In this document: positions 21,001 to 29,501 of the stretch, in pieces
Numbering within the stretch: position 1 is the first letter of the stretch
Layout of the letters: each line of letters starts with the position of its first letter
Assembly: GCF_002252625.1 (NCBI RefSeq)
Contig: NZ_NQKW01000008.1
Coordinates: 62,001 to 126,000 of the forward strand
Source of the DNA: Synechococcus sp. 1G10
GTDB taxonomy: Bacteria; Cyanobacteriota; Cyanobacteriia; PCC-6307; Cyanobiaceae
Direction of reading: 5' to 3'
DNA: 64,000 nucleotides
The notes under the pieces: model-generated
The model's input: the letters and a program-made list of their open reading frames with translations, nothing else
What the model was told of the DNA's origin: nothing
The model's database searches: none
Program-made: the position numbers and the translations under genes

Positions 21001-24000
21001 TTTCAAGAGTGGTTGAAGAGCTGAGCAGGTTAATCAGACCGCGGCGGAAACGGTTTTCACGGTCAGAAAGTTCATCAGTCTCAAGTTGGGCCGTGTGCTC
21101 CATCGAACGCAGTGGCAGCGGGGTACGCTGAATGAGCAGTTTGTAGTGATTGGACGGCAGTGCATCACGCTGGAGCTCCAACAGGTTGCCCTGACACTTG
21201 TAGGAGGGGCAGGAGAATGCATTGGCGCTTTTGCTGCGGTTAATGGCGTCCAAGCCTGGTATATGAAAGATATGCCGGCAGTTGGGACAGCGAAACCAGC
21301 CGTCTTCTTGGTTGGTAAGCCTGAGAAGATCCCAGTTCAACTGCAAACGCTCCCCGCGCCGACTGAAGATTTTCTCTTCTACCAGTGCCTCATGCAGAGC
21401 AAACATGGCCTGCTCTGAGGGAAGCTTTCCAAAGAAGCGGGAGGCATAGGTAAGCAATCTGTTCTGAGTACTGTGCCATCCGCCCTTTGCTGTTGGCCGT
21501 GGAGCCAATGTCATTGCGTTCGGCTCGCTTGCTTTCGATTCTCTTTTGAATTTCAGATAGAGAAGCGGGCGGCCCTCGGCGTCCAACGTAGCGGGGATCC
21601 TTCGGGCTGGCTGACCGCCTGTTTCGGGAAAATATCGCGACGAGCCTTCAATGTCAACGGCACCAAGCAATCGTATCAAATCTGTGAAAGTAAACAGGAA
21701 GATGCGGGCTATCGCCTCGGCCTGCTCGCCTTTCAGATCAAAGGCCTTGACAACATTCTCAACGAGTGTGTCACGGAATCCATAGAGGTGGCAGGCAAGC
21801 ATTCCAAGTGACTCCATCGAAAAGCGCCTTGCTGATGGCAAGCCAAACTCCCTAAGCAGGACTTCCCGGGCCCTTTGCCTCGCCAGCTTGCTACAGCGAT
21901 CTGGACTGAGTCTCCTGCTCTCATGCTCATCGTCATAGGTGACATAGCTACGGTGGTGAAGCTCCTCATTACGATCTGGATGGGGAATTGAGATTCGTAG
22001 AAACTTGCGAACGATCTCCTCTTCAACCTCACTGATCGATGCGCCTCCCTTCTCACAAACCTCCTGGAAAGATTGCCACACCACTTGTCTATACAGGTTC
22101 TCTGTATGGGTGCGCTGAAAGTCAGAGGCAAAAAATGCGGCGTCCTGCCGTCCATCGGAAAAGGTCAGCATCTTTCGGCGGCTGCTTTTTGCTGAGGCTG
22201 GGCCTGACTCAGGCAGCAATTCAAAGAGTGTGTCCAGCATCACCTCCAAAGGTGCATCGGTAAAGGAGACAAAGCGACTCAGAGGACTGCTCTGTCCTCG
22301 GCTGGCACCACAGGCCGGGCAACATGACACCATGCCGCCTTCCTGCTGGTTGGCATTCTTAGGCCGAATCCACTGGAGAGGCCAGGCTGCTTCAACCTGC
22401 CCCTTCTGCCCGATCCTTAGCGTCCAGCCAGTTTCAGGCGGAGTTGCCCCCGTCAGGATGACGGGTGTTGGCTGGCATCCACCGTTGAGCACCACATCGC
22501 CTGATTCGGCATCGGCTGCCGCATCAGTGACCTCCTCCCCACTGTCCTCATCACTAGTGATCGACTCGGGGAGCACCGTGACTAGCACTCGCAGATCAGA
22601 TTTGATCTCAAGTGTTTCGAGAGAGCGGGGAAGCGTCTGGAGGAGCTGTGCCTTGGCGAGGGTTAGTCCAAAAGCTTCTCCACACTTTCGGCAACTGGAC
22701 AGCTCAATGACCGGGCCATCGCAAGATTCACAGGCCTCCTTGCTATTTAGGTAGAGCCGCCCCCAGCGCGGACTCAATTCCGTTTGATTCGGGTCCTTAA
22801 TGGCCCCGAAGCAATTGGGATCAACGCAGGCATGTAGGCCTTCAATGCTGCGAAACAGCAAGTGAAGCCGGACCGGGACTAGGGGATGTTGATTTGTTGA
22901 TATGCGGGCGAGAGTACCGATCTGTACAAGGTTGGACAATGCCTTTTCGAGCCTTGGCACCTCTTCTGGTACCACCGCACCATCGAGACATGTGGGCACC
23001 GGCCAAAGCTCTGGGCTTTCGGCTAGATGACGCCAAGGCCTTGGGCCCATGGCAAGGCATGCGATGAGCCGGTGCATCAGAGGATGACTGACAAAAGCCT
23101 CCCAGAGAAACCGGTTGAGATCTCCACCTGCCTTGCTTTTGGCAGCACCCAAATCTGTCTCTGTTACGAAGGCTTTCAGCACTTCACACCAGACTTCGAC
23201 TGGCGCATCAAGGGCAGGAAGCTCGAGATCTGCGACTACCTCATAAAGCTCGCGTTCATCCAGACCATCAGGAAGTGTGCTCGGCGGACGTAGGCGTTCC
23301 TCCACACTCATACGATCGCCCCAGATCACCTGTTGAAAGGGTTCGTCAAAGAGCTGACTAGCAAAGTCTTTAACCCTCACGGGCGTATCAGCTTGGCTGG
23401 GGTCACCCAAGGTGGCGCTAGTAGCTATGCCCTGCATCACGCCGCTTTCACTCAGGCCTACCGCAACCTTGAAGCGGCGGATCAGCATCGATACTTCTGT
23501 GCCGGTAGAGCCGTTGTAGGTGTGTGCCTCATCGACCACCAGCAAGCGGAAGTCAGGAGAGCGCTCGAAGATCTGCGTGCGCTCAGTCGGCCGCACGAGC
23601 ATATGCTCAAGCATCGAGTAGTTGGTGACGAGAATCTGAGGGGGGTTTGCCCAGATCTGCTCACGCGAGACCAGCTGAATTTTGAGGATGCGCTGCATCG
23701 CAGCTTCGACAAGATCGCTGGATGGGCGACGGGCCAAAGCCTCCCTCTCATGGGTTGGCAGTAGCTCCAGTAGCTCTTCACGATCGCTAGCAACAAGCTC
23801 AGCCCTCAACGAGGCAACGCCATCGGTCTCCTTCGTCTCCGTGCGACTCGTGTAGAAGCCGAAGCGGATCAGCTCATGGTCGCTGCTCTGGCGGGAGAGA
23901 AGCAGCCGCAGCCGCTTGACCTGATCGTTGACCAGGGCATTCATCGGATAAAGGATCAGTGCCTGAACACCTCGTCGTGGTGTTCGAAGAAGGTGATCCA

Positions 24001-24385
24001 ACATCGGGATGGCAAAGCATTCGGTCTTGCCTGACCCCGTACCTGTGGCCACAACGATATTCTCTCCATCCTGCACAGCCGAGCGAATCGCTCGCTCTTG
24101 GTGGGTATAGAGAGGCCGATTGGGATCAAAAAGTTTGAGCAGACCGGGATGGAGTACACCTTGCTCAACGAGCTGCAGGAGGGTTGCGCCATTCTGATAG
24201 GGCTGAGTGCCCTCGAGATAGGGATCCTGCGCTACAGCTCCTGGCTCCCGTAGAAGTTTTTCAAACCCGTAGCGCAGGTGGGGGTCGCGAAGGGGGTAGG
24301 CGGTGAGCAAGTAGCGAATCAGGCTCTCCCTGGGTTCTGTGGCGGCCTGCACCGCGTCCAGACCTGCAGTCATAGTTGTTGTCAC
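18020..24385 (-). CDS. Giant DEAH helicase with DUF1998, DruE-like
   Basis: A 2121-aa SF2 helicase: Walker A TGTGSGKT at about 114-121, DEAH at 285-288, motif III SATLGD, and a C-lobe with TTLEMGVDIGEL and QQRAGRAGRR. Cys clusters recur (C.DP.C...C.SC...C.KC near 510-560; CCPACG; CPNC; CYAC with CPVC; CTRCG), and a DUF1998 block (LIIYDNVPSGAGHSQRIGDR, CSCASSCYDCLRTY) lies near 1700-1760. About 350 further residues follow, with LDWRHYARRRYEP...FDRGLDFARRHNEG resembling PLD/MIT-C-terminal-like folds. Size, domain order and operon match DruE of the Druantia defence system. Start is GTG 24385 or ATG 24373, just after the preceding gene. Confidence 0.85.
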   Translation of the reverse strand: MTTTMTAGLDAVQAATEPRESLIRYLLTAYPLRDPHLRYGFEKLLREPGAVAQDPYLEGTQPYQNGATLLQLVEQGVLHPGLLKLFDPNRPLYTHQERAIRSAVQDGENIVVATGTGSGKTECFAIPMLDHLLRTPRRGVQALILYPMNALVNDQVKRLRLLLSRQSSDHELIRFGFYTSRTETKETDGVASLRAELVASDREELLELLPTHEREALARRPSSDLVEAAMQRILKIQLVSREQIWANPPQILVTNYSMLEHMLVRPTERTQIFERSPDFRLLVVDEAHTYNGSTGTEVSMLIRRFKVAVGLSESGVMQGIATSATLGDPSQADTPVRVKDFASQLFDEPFQQVIWGDRMSVEERLRPPSTLPDGLDERELYEVVADLELPALDAPVEVWCEVLKAFVTETDLGAAKSKAGGDLNRFLWEAFVSHPLMHRLIACLAMGPRPWRHLAESPELWPVPTCLDGAVVPEEVPRLEKALSNLVQIGTLARISTNQHPLVPVRLHLLFRSIEGLHACVDPNCFGAIKDPNQTELSPRWGRLYLNSKEACESCDGPVIELSSCRKCGEAFGLTLAKAQLLQTLPRSLETLEIKSDLRVLVTVLPESITSDEDSGEEVTDAAADAESGDVVLNGGCQPTPVILTGATPPETGWTLRIGQKGQVEAAWPLQWIRPKNANQQEGGMVSCCPACGASRGQSSPLSRFVSFTDAPLEVMLDTLFELLPESGPASAKSSRRKMLTFSDGRQDAAFFASDFQRTHTENLYRQVVWQSFQEVCEKGGASISEVEEEIVRKFLRISIPHPDRNEELHHRSYVTYDDEHESRRLSPDRCSKLARQRAREVLLREFGLPSARRFSMESLGMLACHLYGFRDTLVENVVKAFDLKGEQAEAIARIFLFTFTDLIRLLGAVDIEGSSRYFPETGGQPARRIPATLDAEGRPLLYLKFKRESKASEPNAMTLAPRPTAKGGWHSTQNRLLTYASRFFGKLPSEQAMFALHEALVEEKIFSRRGERLQLNWDLLRLTNQEDGWFRCPNCRHIFHIPGLDAINRSKSANAFSCPSYKCQGNLLELQRDALPSNHYKLLIQRTPLPLRSMEHTAQLETDELSDRENRFRRGLINLLSSSTTLEMGVDIGELQVVAMRNFPPFVSNYQQRAGRAGRRTDGVAVTLMYGQRRPHDRYYFDNPGRLIDGSNQVPSLDPRNFDIQQRHIRAELLARFLHTSLQRGAEKVDVMEFIGLPENLTVSEIGVQPSLLLEFHEWLQMPEALKMIRFWLDRLGASASEQKLINAFRDVLENFCKDQQEAWNDLAKLRMDLIKELMELLSSSDKESARRQNGMVSRKGALEAQLRKVGERQLHEQLATSSILPIYGFPVDVVQLLTQGSSDTYRGKGRHRLQRDRRLALGEYSPGQDIVVDDRVHRSVGVVRAGDIETNWYWICYACNYFTAASTSEAIEERLELDGERCCPVCRVMLTKGSRKPKAFKVPRAFTTDWNAPPSVTPHRKPVRQSTSQVFLAQANQDAEPRNTDFIEIVTSKAGEFFLSNQGPNKALGGFQLCTRCGLDLSQQILQRREEAKKKRKSGAVAGNSTRISHTNPITQSPCEGRYEEVHLAHRFRSDLVRIRFARRTNAPGLYATVRHLEGGDGIHSQPDSESDGSPDELTGGVGFWRSLTYAVLAAAAQVIDVPRSELDGLFRPVENQDGVTELIIYDNVPSGAGHSQRIGDRFEEVLMRTMELVSSCSCASSCYDCLRTYTNQLFHDQLDRRSVQTFLQPIVAQLFPDERQISFAPHASRINPDRISAVLNRAAQFAEHQTLLALQNIQTPFSFSFLTKTIDRCRDGNPPTLILRNLPPSGGDEVTRVLRKRLSQWIDQGLLELFCFDLNVPDTVVLGSDGPHRAAIQLVHPKKGEVIDCLETRSPEGVNIVLSRLLEWRSNARMVGIDELADEDTRIVFPGPRSEELKPYVTAAQLADFIGLPSLLKGRRLVHAEYTDRYLDNQDTGSGELLVGLLNGPWLNKDTTILVHTAETEEEHRYGVTSRRTRLNTALQSFPLSLSAHLDWRHYARRRYEPRLKHARELSLKVAGGESFRVLFDRGLDFARRHNEGYKVRDESYVVITRDRLG

Positions 24386-24392
24386 GTTCTGC

Positions 24393-25298
24393 TCAAGCTA
24401 TGAGACCAAGACTGTTGAGGATTGCACGTACCAGTGCACGGTTGCGTGGACGAACCACGCGTGTGCGCCAGAGCTCTGGATGGTGATCCGAAAGCGCCCA
24501 CAGTAGGCGTGCATGGGCAGCAGGTAGCACTACCTTCTGCAGATCAAGGGTGCCGCTGGACTCATGCCATGGCACTGACAAGGGGCAGCAGGCCAATCGA
24601 TCAAGTTCAAACATCGCAAGCAGCGCAGTCTCTTGTCCAAGGCAGAAATACTTCATTTGAACCTGCCATAGCAAAGTGCGGTCAGGTAGCTGTAGTAAAG
24701 CTGAGCGCGGTTTCTCCCTCGGGTGCAGATCAATCCAGCGTTTGACTTGGGTCGCTCCGATCGTGGGAACGTACTGGGCGATGCGATCGAACAAGTGGAA
24801 GGGATCGTGGTCCCAGTGGCCGTCACGCAGTGCCAAATCTGTCGGCAGTTCTGGTTGCGGAAGCACCTCAATGAGTTCACTCCAGGACTGAAGTGGAACC
24901 CCGATGTTATCTAGCCGCTCCCTGGCTCGGACAGGTGGAAGCCGGCTACGAATGCGCGGCTCACTTACCTCTTGATCGGTCTCCAACTGTCGATGCACAG
25001 CTGCGAGATAGGCGCGATCTCCAAGAAAGCGGGCTTCGCCAAAGCCTTCACCGTCAAACACCACGGCTGGACGGGCAGCGCTGAAACACTGGCGCGGCCC
25101 ATTGGTTACTTCACCGCGAGCCACCAGCTCTTTTAGTGCATCGTGAATCTCTTCCTCCTGCGGGGGCTTTCTACCTGGGCCTCGTTCCAATTGCAGCAAC
25201 AGACATAGGCTGCGCAGAGGCACAGGACGAGGGCGATACCGATCGGCTTCGGCCCTATGGCGAGAGAGGATATCAATCAACTCTTCTTGCAAAGCCAT
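24393..25298 (-). CDS. Unknown 301-aa middle gene of the DruE-like operon
   Basis: A 301-aa protein (MALQEELIDILSRHRAEADR). Residues about 25-80 (PVPLRSLCLLLQLERGPG, then EEEIHDALKELVARGEV) look like a winged-helix unit. The middle (ERLDNIGVPLQSWSELIEVL) and C-terminus (LPAAHARLLWALSDHHPELW) match nothing I recognise. Its ATG overlaps the stop of the 1009-aa gene (TAATG), and the giant helicase starts 7 bases beyond its stop, so the three are one translationally coupled operon. I infer an accessory or DNA-recognition subunit. Known Druantia types II/III have different subunit counts, so homology to DruF/G is untested. Confidence 0.75.
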   Translation of the reverse strand: MALQEELIDILSRHRAEADRYRPRPVPLRSLCLLLQLERGPGRKPPQEEEIHDALKELVARGEVTNGPRQCFSAARPAVVFDGEGFGEARFLGDRAYLAAVHRQLETDQEVSEPRIRSRLPPVRARERLDNIGVPLQSWSELIEVLPQPELPTDLALRDGHWDHDPFHLFDRIAQYVPTIGATQVKRWIDLHPREKPRSALLQLPDRTLLWQVQMKYFCLGQETALLAMFELDRLACCPLSVPWHESSGTLDLQKVVLPAAHARLLWALSDHHPELWRTRVVRPRNRALVRAILNSLGLIA

Positions 25299-28200
25299 TA
25301 CGCTATCTTCTCCAGATCGATACCCCAGGAGAGCATCTCAGATGCCGCCACAATCAGGCCGTCGAGATCCTCCTTATGGCTCGCCTGATCAAGCTCAATC
25401 CAGAGTTGATGATCAATCCTCTGGACTCGAATGACATCAGCTGGTATCCCCTCAGCCTGCCTCAGCTTTGTCATGACAGCCTCAAAGTCTTTATGAAGTT
25501 TGATTTTGTTCACGAGTTGAGTTACGGGTGGAGTAAACCTCAGCGAATACGTGAGACCTCTTCGTGGTCCTCTCTGTCGGGATCCCCTGCGGCCTTCAGC
25601 TCCTCGGTGGCCGGGTGGTTTCAGCTCAGCTGATGGAGACCCAGCTGTATCGCTCGGCTGTGCCCAGTACATGAGTTGTAGGGCAAGACGACTTGAATCG
25701 ATCCAGGGCTGCAGCGTCTTGTTGTTCTTCAGATTCGAGATGGCCTCTTGCAGACGATCTCTAGGCAAGGTGGGGGTGATGTCTTTGGCGACTTGTGGGA
25801 AGTCTTCCACTGGTGCTCCATGCAGCAACTGTTCAAGCAGGGCAGAATCTGCACCGATGGGTACCAGATCATGCTGATCACGCAAACCCGACCACCAACC
25901 CAGCTGACGAAGGCGCTGTTGCCCAAGGAACAGCTCCAAGACGAAGATCCCTTCTGGATCAGGAAGCAGCTTCTCCAACTCAAGCAGCATGAGTGGGGAC
26001 TCAGCAAGGATCGCAATCCGCTGGGAGGGCCTTTCTGGGGTGAGAAGATTCCAAGCATGAAGCTCGTAGACTACTCCTGATCGCAAGCCGCCAAGCTCTC
26101 CGCTCTTGCAATCCCAAGTGATACTCTCAGCTTCAGGCTCGCCAAGAACAGCCAAGGGAACCGCCGCCGCATCGCCAATGCGTTGCAAGCTGAGCTGATA
26201 CCAGTCAGAAGGTTCAAGACTATAGCGGAGAATACTTGTCTCAACAACTACCTCGCCGCGTGCCGTTGCTGCTTGCAGGAAAGAATGACTGGATTCTCCG
26301 TTGCGAATCTCAACGCGCATTTGTTCAAAGGGCCACAGCCCACTTACCTTCCACACGGACAACCAAAAGTTGGCAGGATCATCAACACGCTCCGGAGTGG
26401 ACGAGGTGTTGAACGCTTGAATCACAGGTTCAATGATTGGGGGATTGATGAGCTTTTGGATTGTCAGCTGGGACAAGCCAACTAGATCGTTTGCCGTGTC
26501 ATCCAGTTCCAGCCGCAACTGCTGCTGCCAACGGCGAGGGAGTGTTTCGTGATCTTCCTCGACCAAAATCACAATGGAGTAGCGCCCCGAGTGGGTCAGA
26601 AACGCATCGAGATCAATTGCTTGCCAAGCGTCCGCTCTCGGAATGATGTGGACTTCGTCGTCCCTGGTGAGCCAGCTCCGATTGTCGAGATCCTCAATGC
26701 GTAAGCGAAGCGTGGCCGATTCTTCGAGCGGTGGAATCCACAACTTGGGTGCAATGGTAAAAACCTGCTGCCTGCCGAGGAGGCGAGCTCCGCGCAGTTC
26801 AGGGGAGAGCTTGTCCTGGTGGCACCACTCCAGCTGGAACTTAATGTCGCTAGAGCATAATCGGAGGCAGGCTTCTGCTGAGACTTTTTCAACATGGAAC
26901 CCGTGCCAGCCCCGGAGGCTGCATGAGCTCACTCTCTCGATCACTTGGATATCATCGCTAGGCAGAAGTGTGAACTGCCTTGGCGTAAACAGAACCACTT
27001 CCTGCGCATCACCGAGTTCGGCACCCGGGTCTAATCTCTCACCGCTGAGCGGATCAAAGATCAGCACGGGTCGATCCGGATCCGGCCCCTGGCATGACCA
27101 GCTGTAGGCAACAGAGCCGTCCTGAGAGCCAAGACGGAAGTCCCAGTTACATTGAGCAGGGGCCTCTTTCACTAGGTAGCTGACTTCCATGGGTATATCA
27201 AGCACACCCTGCAAGATATCGATGTCGAACTCCGCTCCAGCTGGCTCCAGTACGCCATAGCCGCTCGACAAAGCCTTCCACTCGGGGGCATTCACCTGCT
27301 GTGGAGGCAACACCAGTGTAAGTTCTTCCCAGTCATTCGGGTCCATACGAAGCTTTGGGGGCTGGCTGCGCATAAGCCTGATGCGCCGACCATGAACGGG
27401 TTTTGGGTTAAAGCGCAGCAACGGAACAAGAGAGGCCCAGTCGCGAAGGAAGAAAGCATGAGGCAAATCGAACCCTGCCAGAACCCTTTCCCGCTCGGCG
27501 TTGTTGGCTAGGACACGGGCATCGAGGCCTCGACGATCAAGTTCGGTGGCGATCGTAGCCAGGCTGCTAGTGAGTTCTCCCGAGAGAGGATGCACCGGTT
27601 GATCGTCCTTGGGGCAACTCATCTCTAGGAAGCGCTTGATCGTGAGCCAGCCACGATGATGGCGGGTGCAATGGTTGAGGAGCAGTTGAGCCACCGCCTC
27701 CGGACTGGCATGGGCTATTTCCCACCAGCCATACTCATCACGGAGTTCGCCTAGCAAGGTGGCGAAACACTGCTGATGCTTTACCGGTACACCATTTTGC
27801 AGGTTAAGCGTGCTAACATATAGGTTTCTATCCTCGACAACGCCTTTGGCTTTCACCAAGTCGAGATACCTGAAACCTCGGCGAAGAATCTCTTGAAAGG
27901 TTTGAAGACTTAGCTGCGAGACTGGCAGACCCATGTGCTCCTGAAGCGCTGTCCAAAAGCCACGGATGTCATCAGACTGATAGGCAAACTCAGTAAGGGC
28001 GAGGGTAGTTAGACGGCACCAATATCCCTCCGGATCGACCACGTCATATTCTTTTGAGCATGTGCAGGAAGAAAATGGGCTTAGCCGGCAAAAGTTTGCA
28101 CCTACGGTTTCGATTAATCTCTTCGCTTCCGTAGGATCTATCCGCGCTGAGCCAAGGAAGCGTCGGCTTGACGGTTCCTTATGAATTGCCTCGTCGACAC

Positions 28201-28327
28201 GTAACTCTTCCCAAAGTGCTTTTGCATCACCCCTTGATGAAAAATCAGCGATAGATGTTTTGTGATCGGTCACAGCAGATTTCAAGCCATCTGCTGTTTT
28301 TCTAGGCAATACCTTGCTGATTCGCAT
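25298..28327 (-). CDS. Unknown 1009-aa first gene of the DruE-like operon
   Basis: A 1009-aa protein (MRISKVLPRKTADGLKSAVT) with no catalytic motif I can name. The N-terminal third is helical, with a Cys pair region (FCRLSPFSSCTCSKEYDVVD). The centre is beta-rich with repeated WEL/LVLPP and IRIEDLDNRSW-like segments suggestive of Ig-like modules. Near the C-terminus is a basic linker (GHRGAEGRRGSRQRGPRRG) before a compact domain (LVNKIKLHKDFEAVMTKLRQ). Position and size recall DruH of type III Druantia, but this is inference. It is the promoter-proximal gene; palindrome copy 3 lies 63 bases upstream. Confidence 0.75.
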   Translation of the reverse strand: MRISKVLPRKTADGLKSAVTDHKTSIADFSSRGDAKALWEELRVDEAIHKEPSSRRFLGSARIDPTEAKRLIETVGANFCRLSPFSSCTCSKEYDVVDPEGYWCRLTTLALTEFAYQSDDIRGFWTALQEHMGLPVSQLSLQTFQEILRRGFRYLDLVKAKGVVEDRNLYVSTLNLQNGVPVKHQQCFATLLGELRDEYGWWEIAHASPEAVAQLLLNHCTRHHRGWLTIKRFLEMSCPKDDQPVHPLSGELTSSLATIATELDRRGLDARVLANNAERERVLAGFDLPHAFFLRDWASLVPLLRFNPKPVHGRRIRLMRSQPPKLRMDPNDWEELTLVLPPQQVNAPEWKALSSGYGVLEPAGAEFDIDILQGVLDIPMEVSYLVKEAPAQCNWDFRLGSQDGSVAYSWSCQGPDPDRPVLIFDPLSGERLDPGAELGDAQEVVLFTPRQFTLLPSDDIQVIERVSSCSLRGWHGFHVEKVSAEACLRLCSSDIKFQLEWCHQDKLSPELRGARLLGRQQVFTIAPKLWIPPLEESATLRLRIEDLDNRSWLTRDDEVHIIPRADAWQAIDLDAFLTHSGRYSIVILVEEDHETLPRRWQQQLRLELDDTANDLVGLSQLTIQKLINPPIIEPVIQAFNTSSTPERVDDPANFWLSVWKVSGLWPFEQMRVEIRNGESSHSFLQAATARGEVVVETSILRYSLEPSDWYQLSLQRIGDAAAVPLAVLGEPEAESITWDCKSGELGGLRSGVVYELHAWNLLTPERPSQRIAILAESPLMLLELEKLLPDPEGIFVLELFLGQQRLRQLGWWSGLRDQHDLVPIGADSALLEQLLHGAPVEDFPQVAKDITPTLPRDRLQEAISNLKNNKTLQPWIDSSRLALQLMYWAQPSDTAGSPSAELKPPGHRGAEGRRGSRQRGPRRGLTYSLRFTPPVTQLVNKIKLHKDFEAVMTKLRQAEGIPADVIRVQRIDHQLWIELDQASHKEDLDGLIVAASEMLSWGIDLEKIA

Positions 28328-28389
28328 TGCAGCTTAAAATCAGGTAACGACACTGATAAACACTCTCACCGCACCGGCATTCGATGGGC

Positions 28390-28407
28390 ATCCCCCAGCT
28401 GGGGGAT
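28390..28407. promoter_or_regulatory. Palindrome ATCCCCC-AGCT-GGGGGAT (copy 3)
   Basis: Perfect 18-bp palindrome (the centre AGCT is itself self-complementary). It stands 63 bases upstream of the DruE-like operon's first start codon and beside the point where recD2 homology ends. It shares its arms with the copies at 12681 and 17067. Confidence 0.65.
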
Positions 28408-28432
28408 TCCAGCTTGCTAAGTGTTGTGTCCG

Positions 28433-29244
28433 CCCCGCTGGGCCGCTCCCCGCCCAGCTCGAGCAGTTCGGCGCTGGGCAGGCCGCAGTGGCCATCACCG
28501 CTGGCCTCCAGCAGGGCGTAATTGACGCCGGCCCGCAGGCGGATCATCGCCTCAGGCTTGATGCCCAACCGCGCGGCGATCGCATCGGCGGTGCGGAAGC
28601 CGATGCCGCGGATGTCTCGGGCCAGGCGGTAAGGGTTCTCGGCCATCACCTGCACGGCGTCGTTGCCGTACGTCTTGAAGATCCGCACGGCCCGGGCGGT
28701 GCCGACGCCATGGCTGTGCAGAAACACCATGATTTCGCGCACCACCTTCTGATCGGCCCCATGCCTGGCTGATCCGCTGCCCCCGCACCGGGCCGATACC
28801 CGGCACCTCTCGTAGGCGCTCGGGCGCCTGCTCGATCACCTCGAACACCTGATCGCCGAACACCGCCACAAGCTTGCTGGCATAGATCGGGCCGATGCCC
28901 CGGATCATTCCCGAGCCCAGGTACTTCTCGATGCCCTCGGCGGTTGTAGGCGCCGAGGCCTTGAGGAAGGAGGCCTTGAACTGCTGGCCGTGCTCGCGGT
29001 TGTTCACCCAGGTGCCGCTCACCGTCACCCACTCGCCGGCGCTGATCTCAGCGGCATGGCCCACCACCGTCACCAGGTCGCGATGGCCGCGGGCCTTGAT
29101 GCGCAGCACGCAGAAGCCGTTCTCGGCGTTGTGGAAGGTGACGCGCTCGATCGATCCCGCCAGCACCTCGGTGGGTTGCGGACTGGCCTGGGCAGAATCG
29201 GTGGGAGACGGGCGTGTCAGGGCGGAAGTGGCCTGTGGGCTCAC
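28433..29244 (-). pseudogene. recD2: Truncated, frameshifted recD2 helicase
   Basis: From GTG 29244 the frame gives the RecD2 N-terminal OB/HhH region: EVLAGSIERVTFHNAENGFC, GEWVTVSGTWVNNREHGQQF, KYLGSGMIRGIGPIYASKLV, REVPGIGPVRGQRISQAW. A G run at 28757-28760 carries one base too many. After it the homology continues in another frame: DQKVVREIMVFLHSHGVGTA, RDIRGIGFRTADAIAARLGI, NYALLEASGDGHCGLP. Homology stops near 28430-28450, before the helicase core (Walker A is absent). About two thirds of the gene is missing, so the DruE-like operon replaced or deleted the rest. Confidence 0.85.
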
Positions 29245-29255
29245 CTTTGCAGCCT

Positions 29256-29501
29256 TCAGCCTTGCGGGTGGCGAAGGGTGCGCCAGCTGCCGCTCTCGGT
29301 GCTCACCTCCAGGCCAAGGCCAACCAGGGTGGCCGGTTCGCCAGCGGGTTGCTGCTGCTGCCACCAGTGGGTGGCGAACGCCCAGGCCTCCTCGATCGAC
29401 TCGAAGTGCTCATCGAGCTCAAAGTGGGGTTGGCCGTGGTGATCCACCAAGCGATAGCGCCGTGGCTGGTGGCTGCTGCTGATCGGCAATGAAGTGGCCA
29501 T
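29256..29501 (-). CDS. Small conserved cyanobacterial hypothetical protein
   Basis: An 81-aa protein: RRYRLVDHHGQPHFELDEHF, then ESIEEAWAFATHWW and LGLEVSTESGSWRTLRHP. The regular pattern suggests a small folded domain conserved with recD2 in picocyanobacteria, though I cannot name it. Its stop is 11 bases before the recD2 start. Its 5' end overlaps the DUF1651-like gene by about 80 bases in another frame; either that gene ends early or the true start is further inside. Confidence 0.6.
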   Translation of the reverse strand: MATSLPISSSHQPRRYRLVDHHGQPHFELDEHFESIEEAWAFATHWWQQQQPAGEPATLVGLGLEVSTESGSWRTLRHPQG

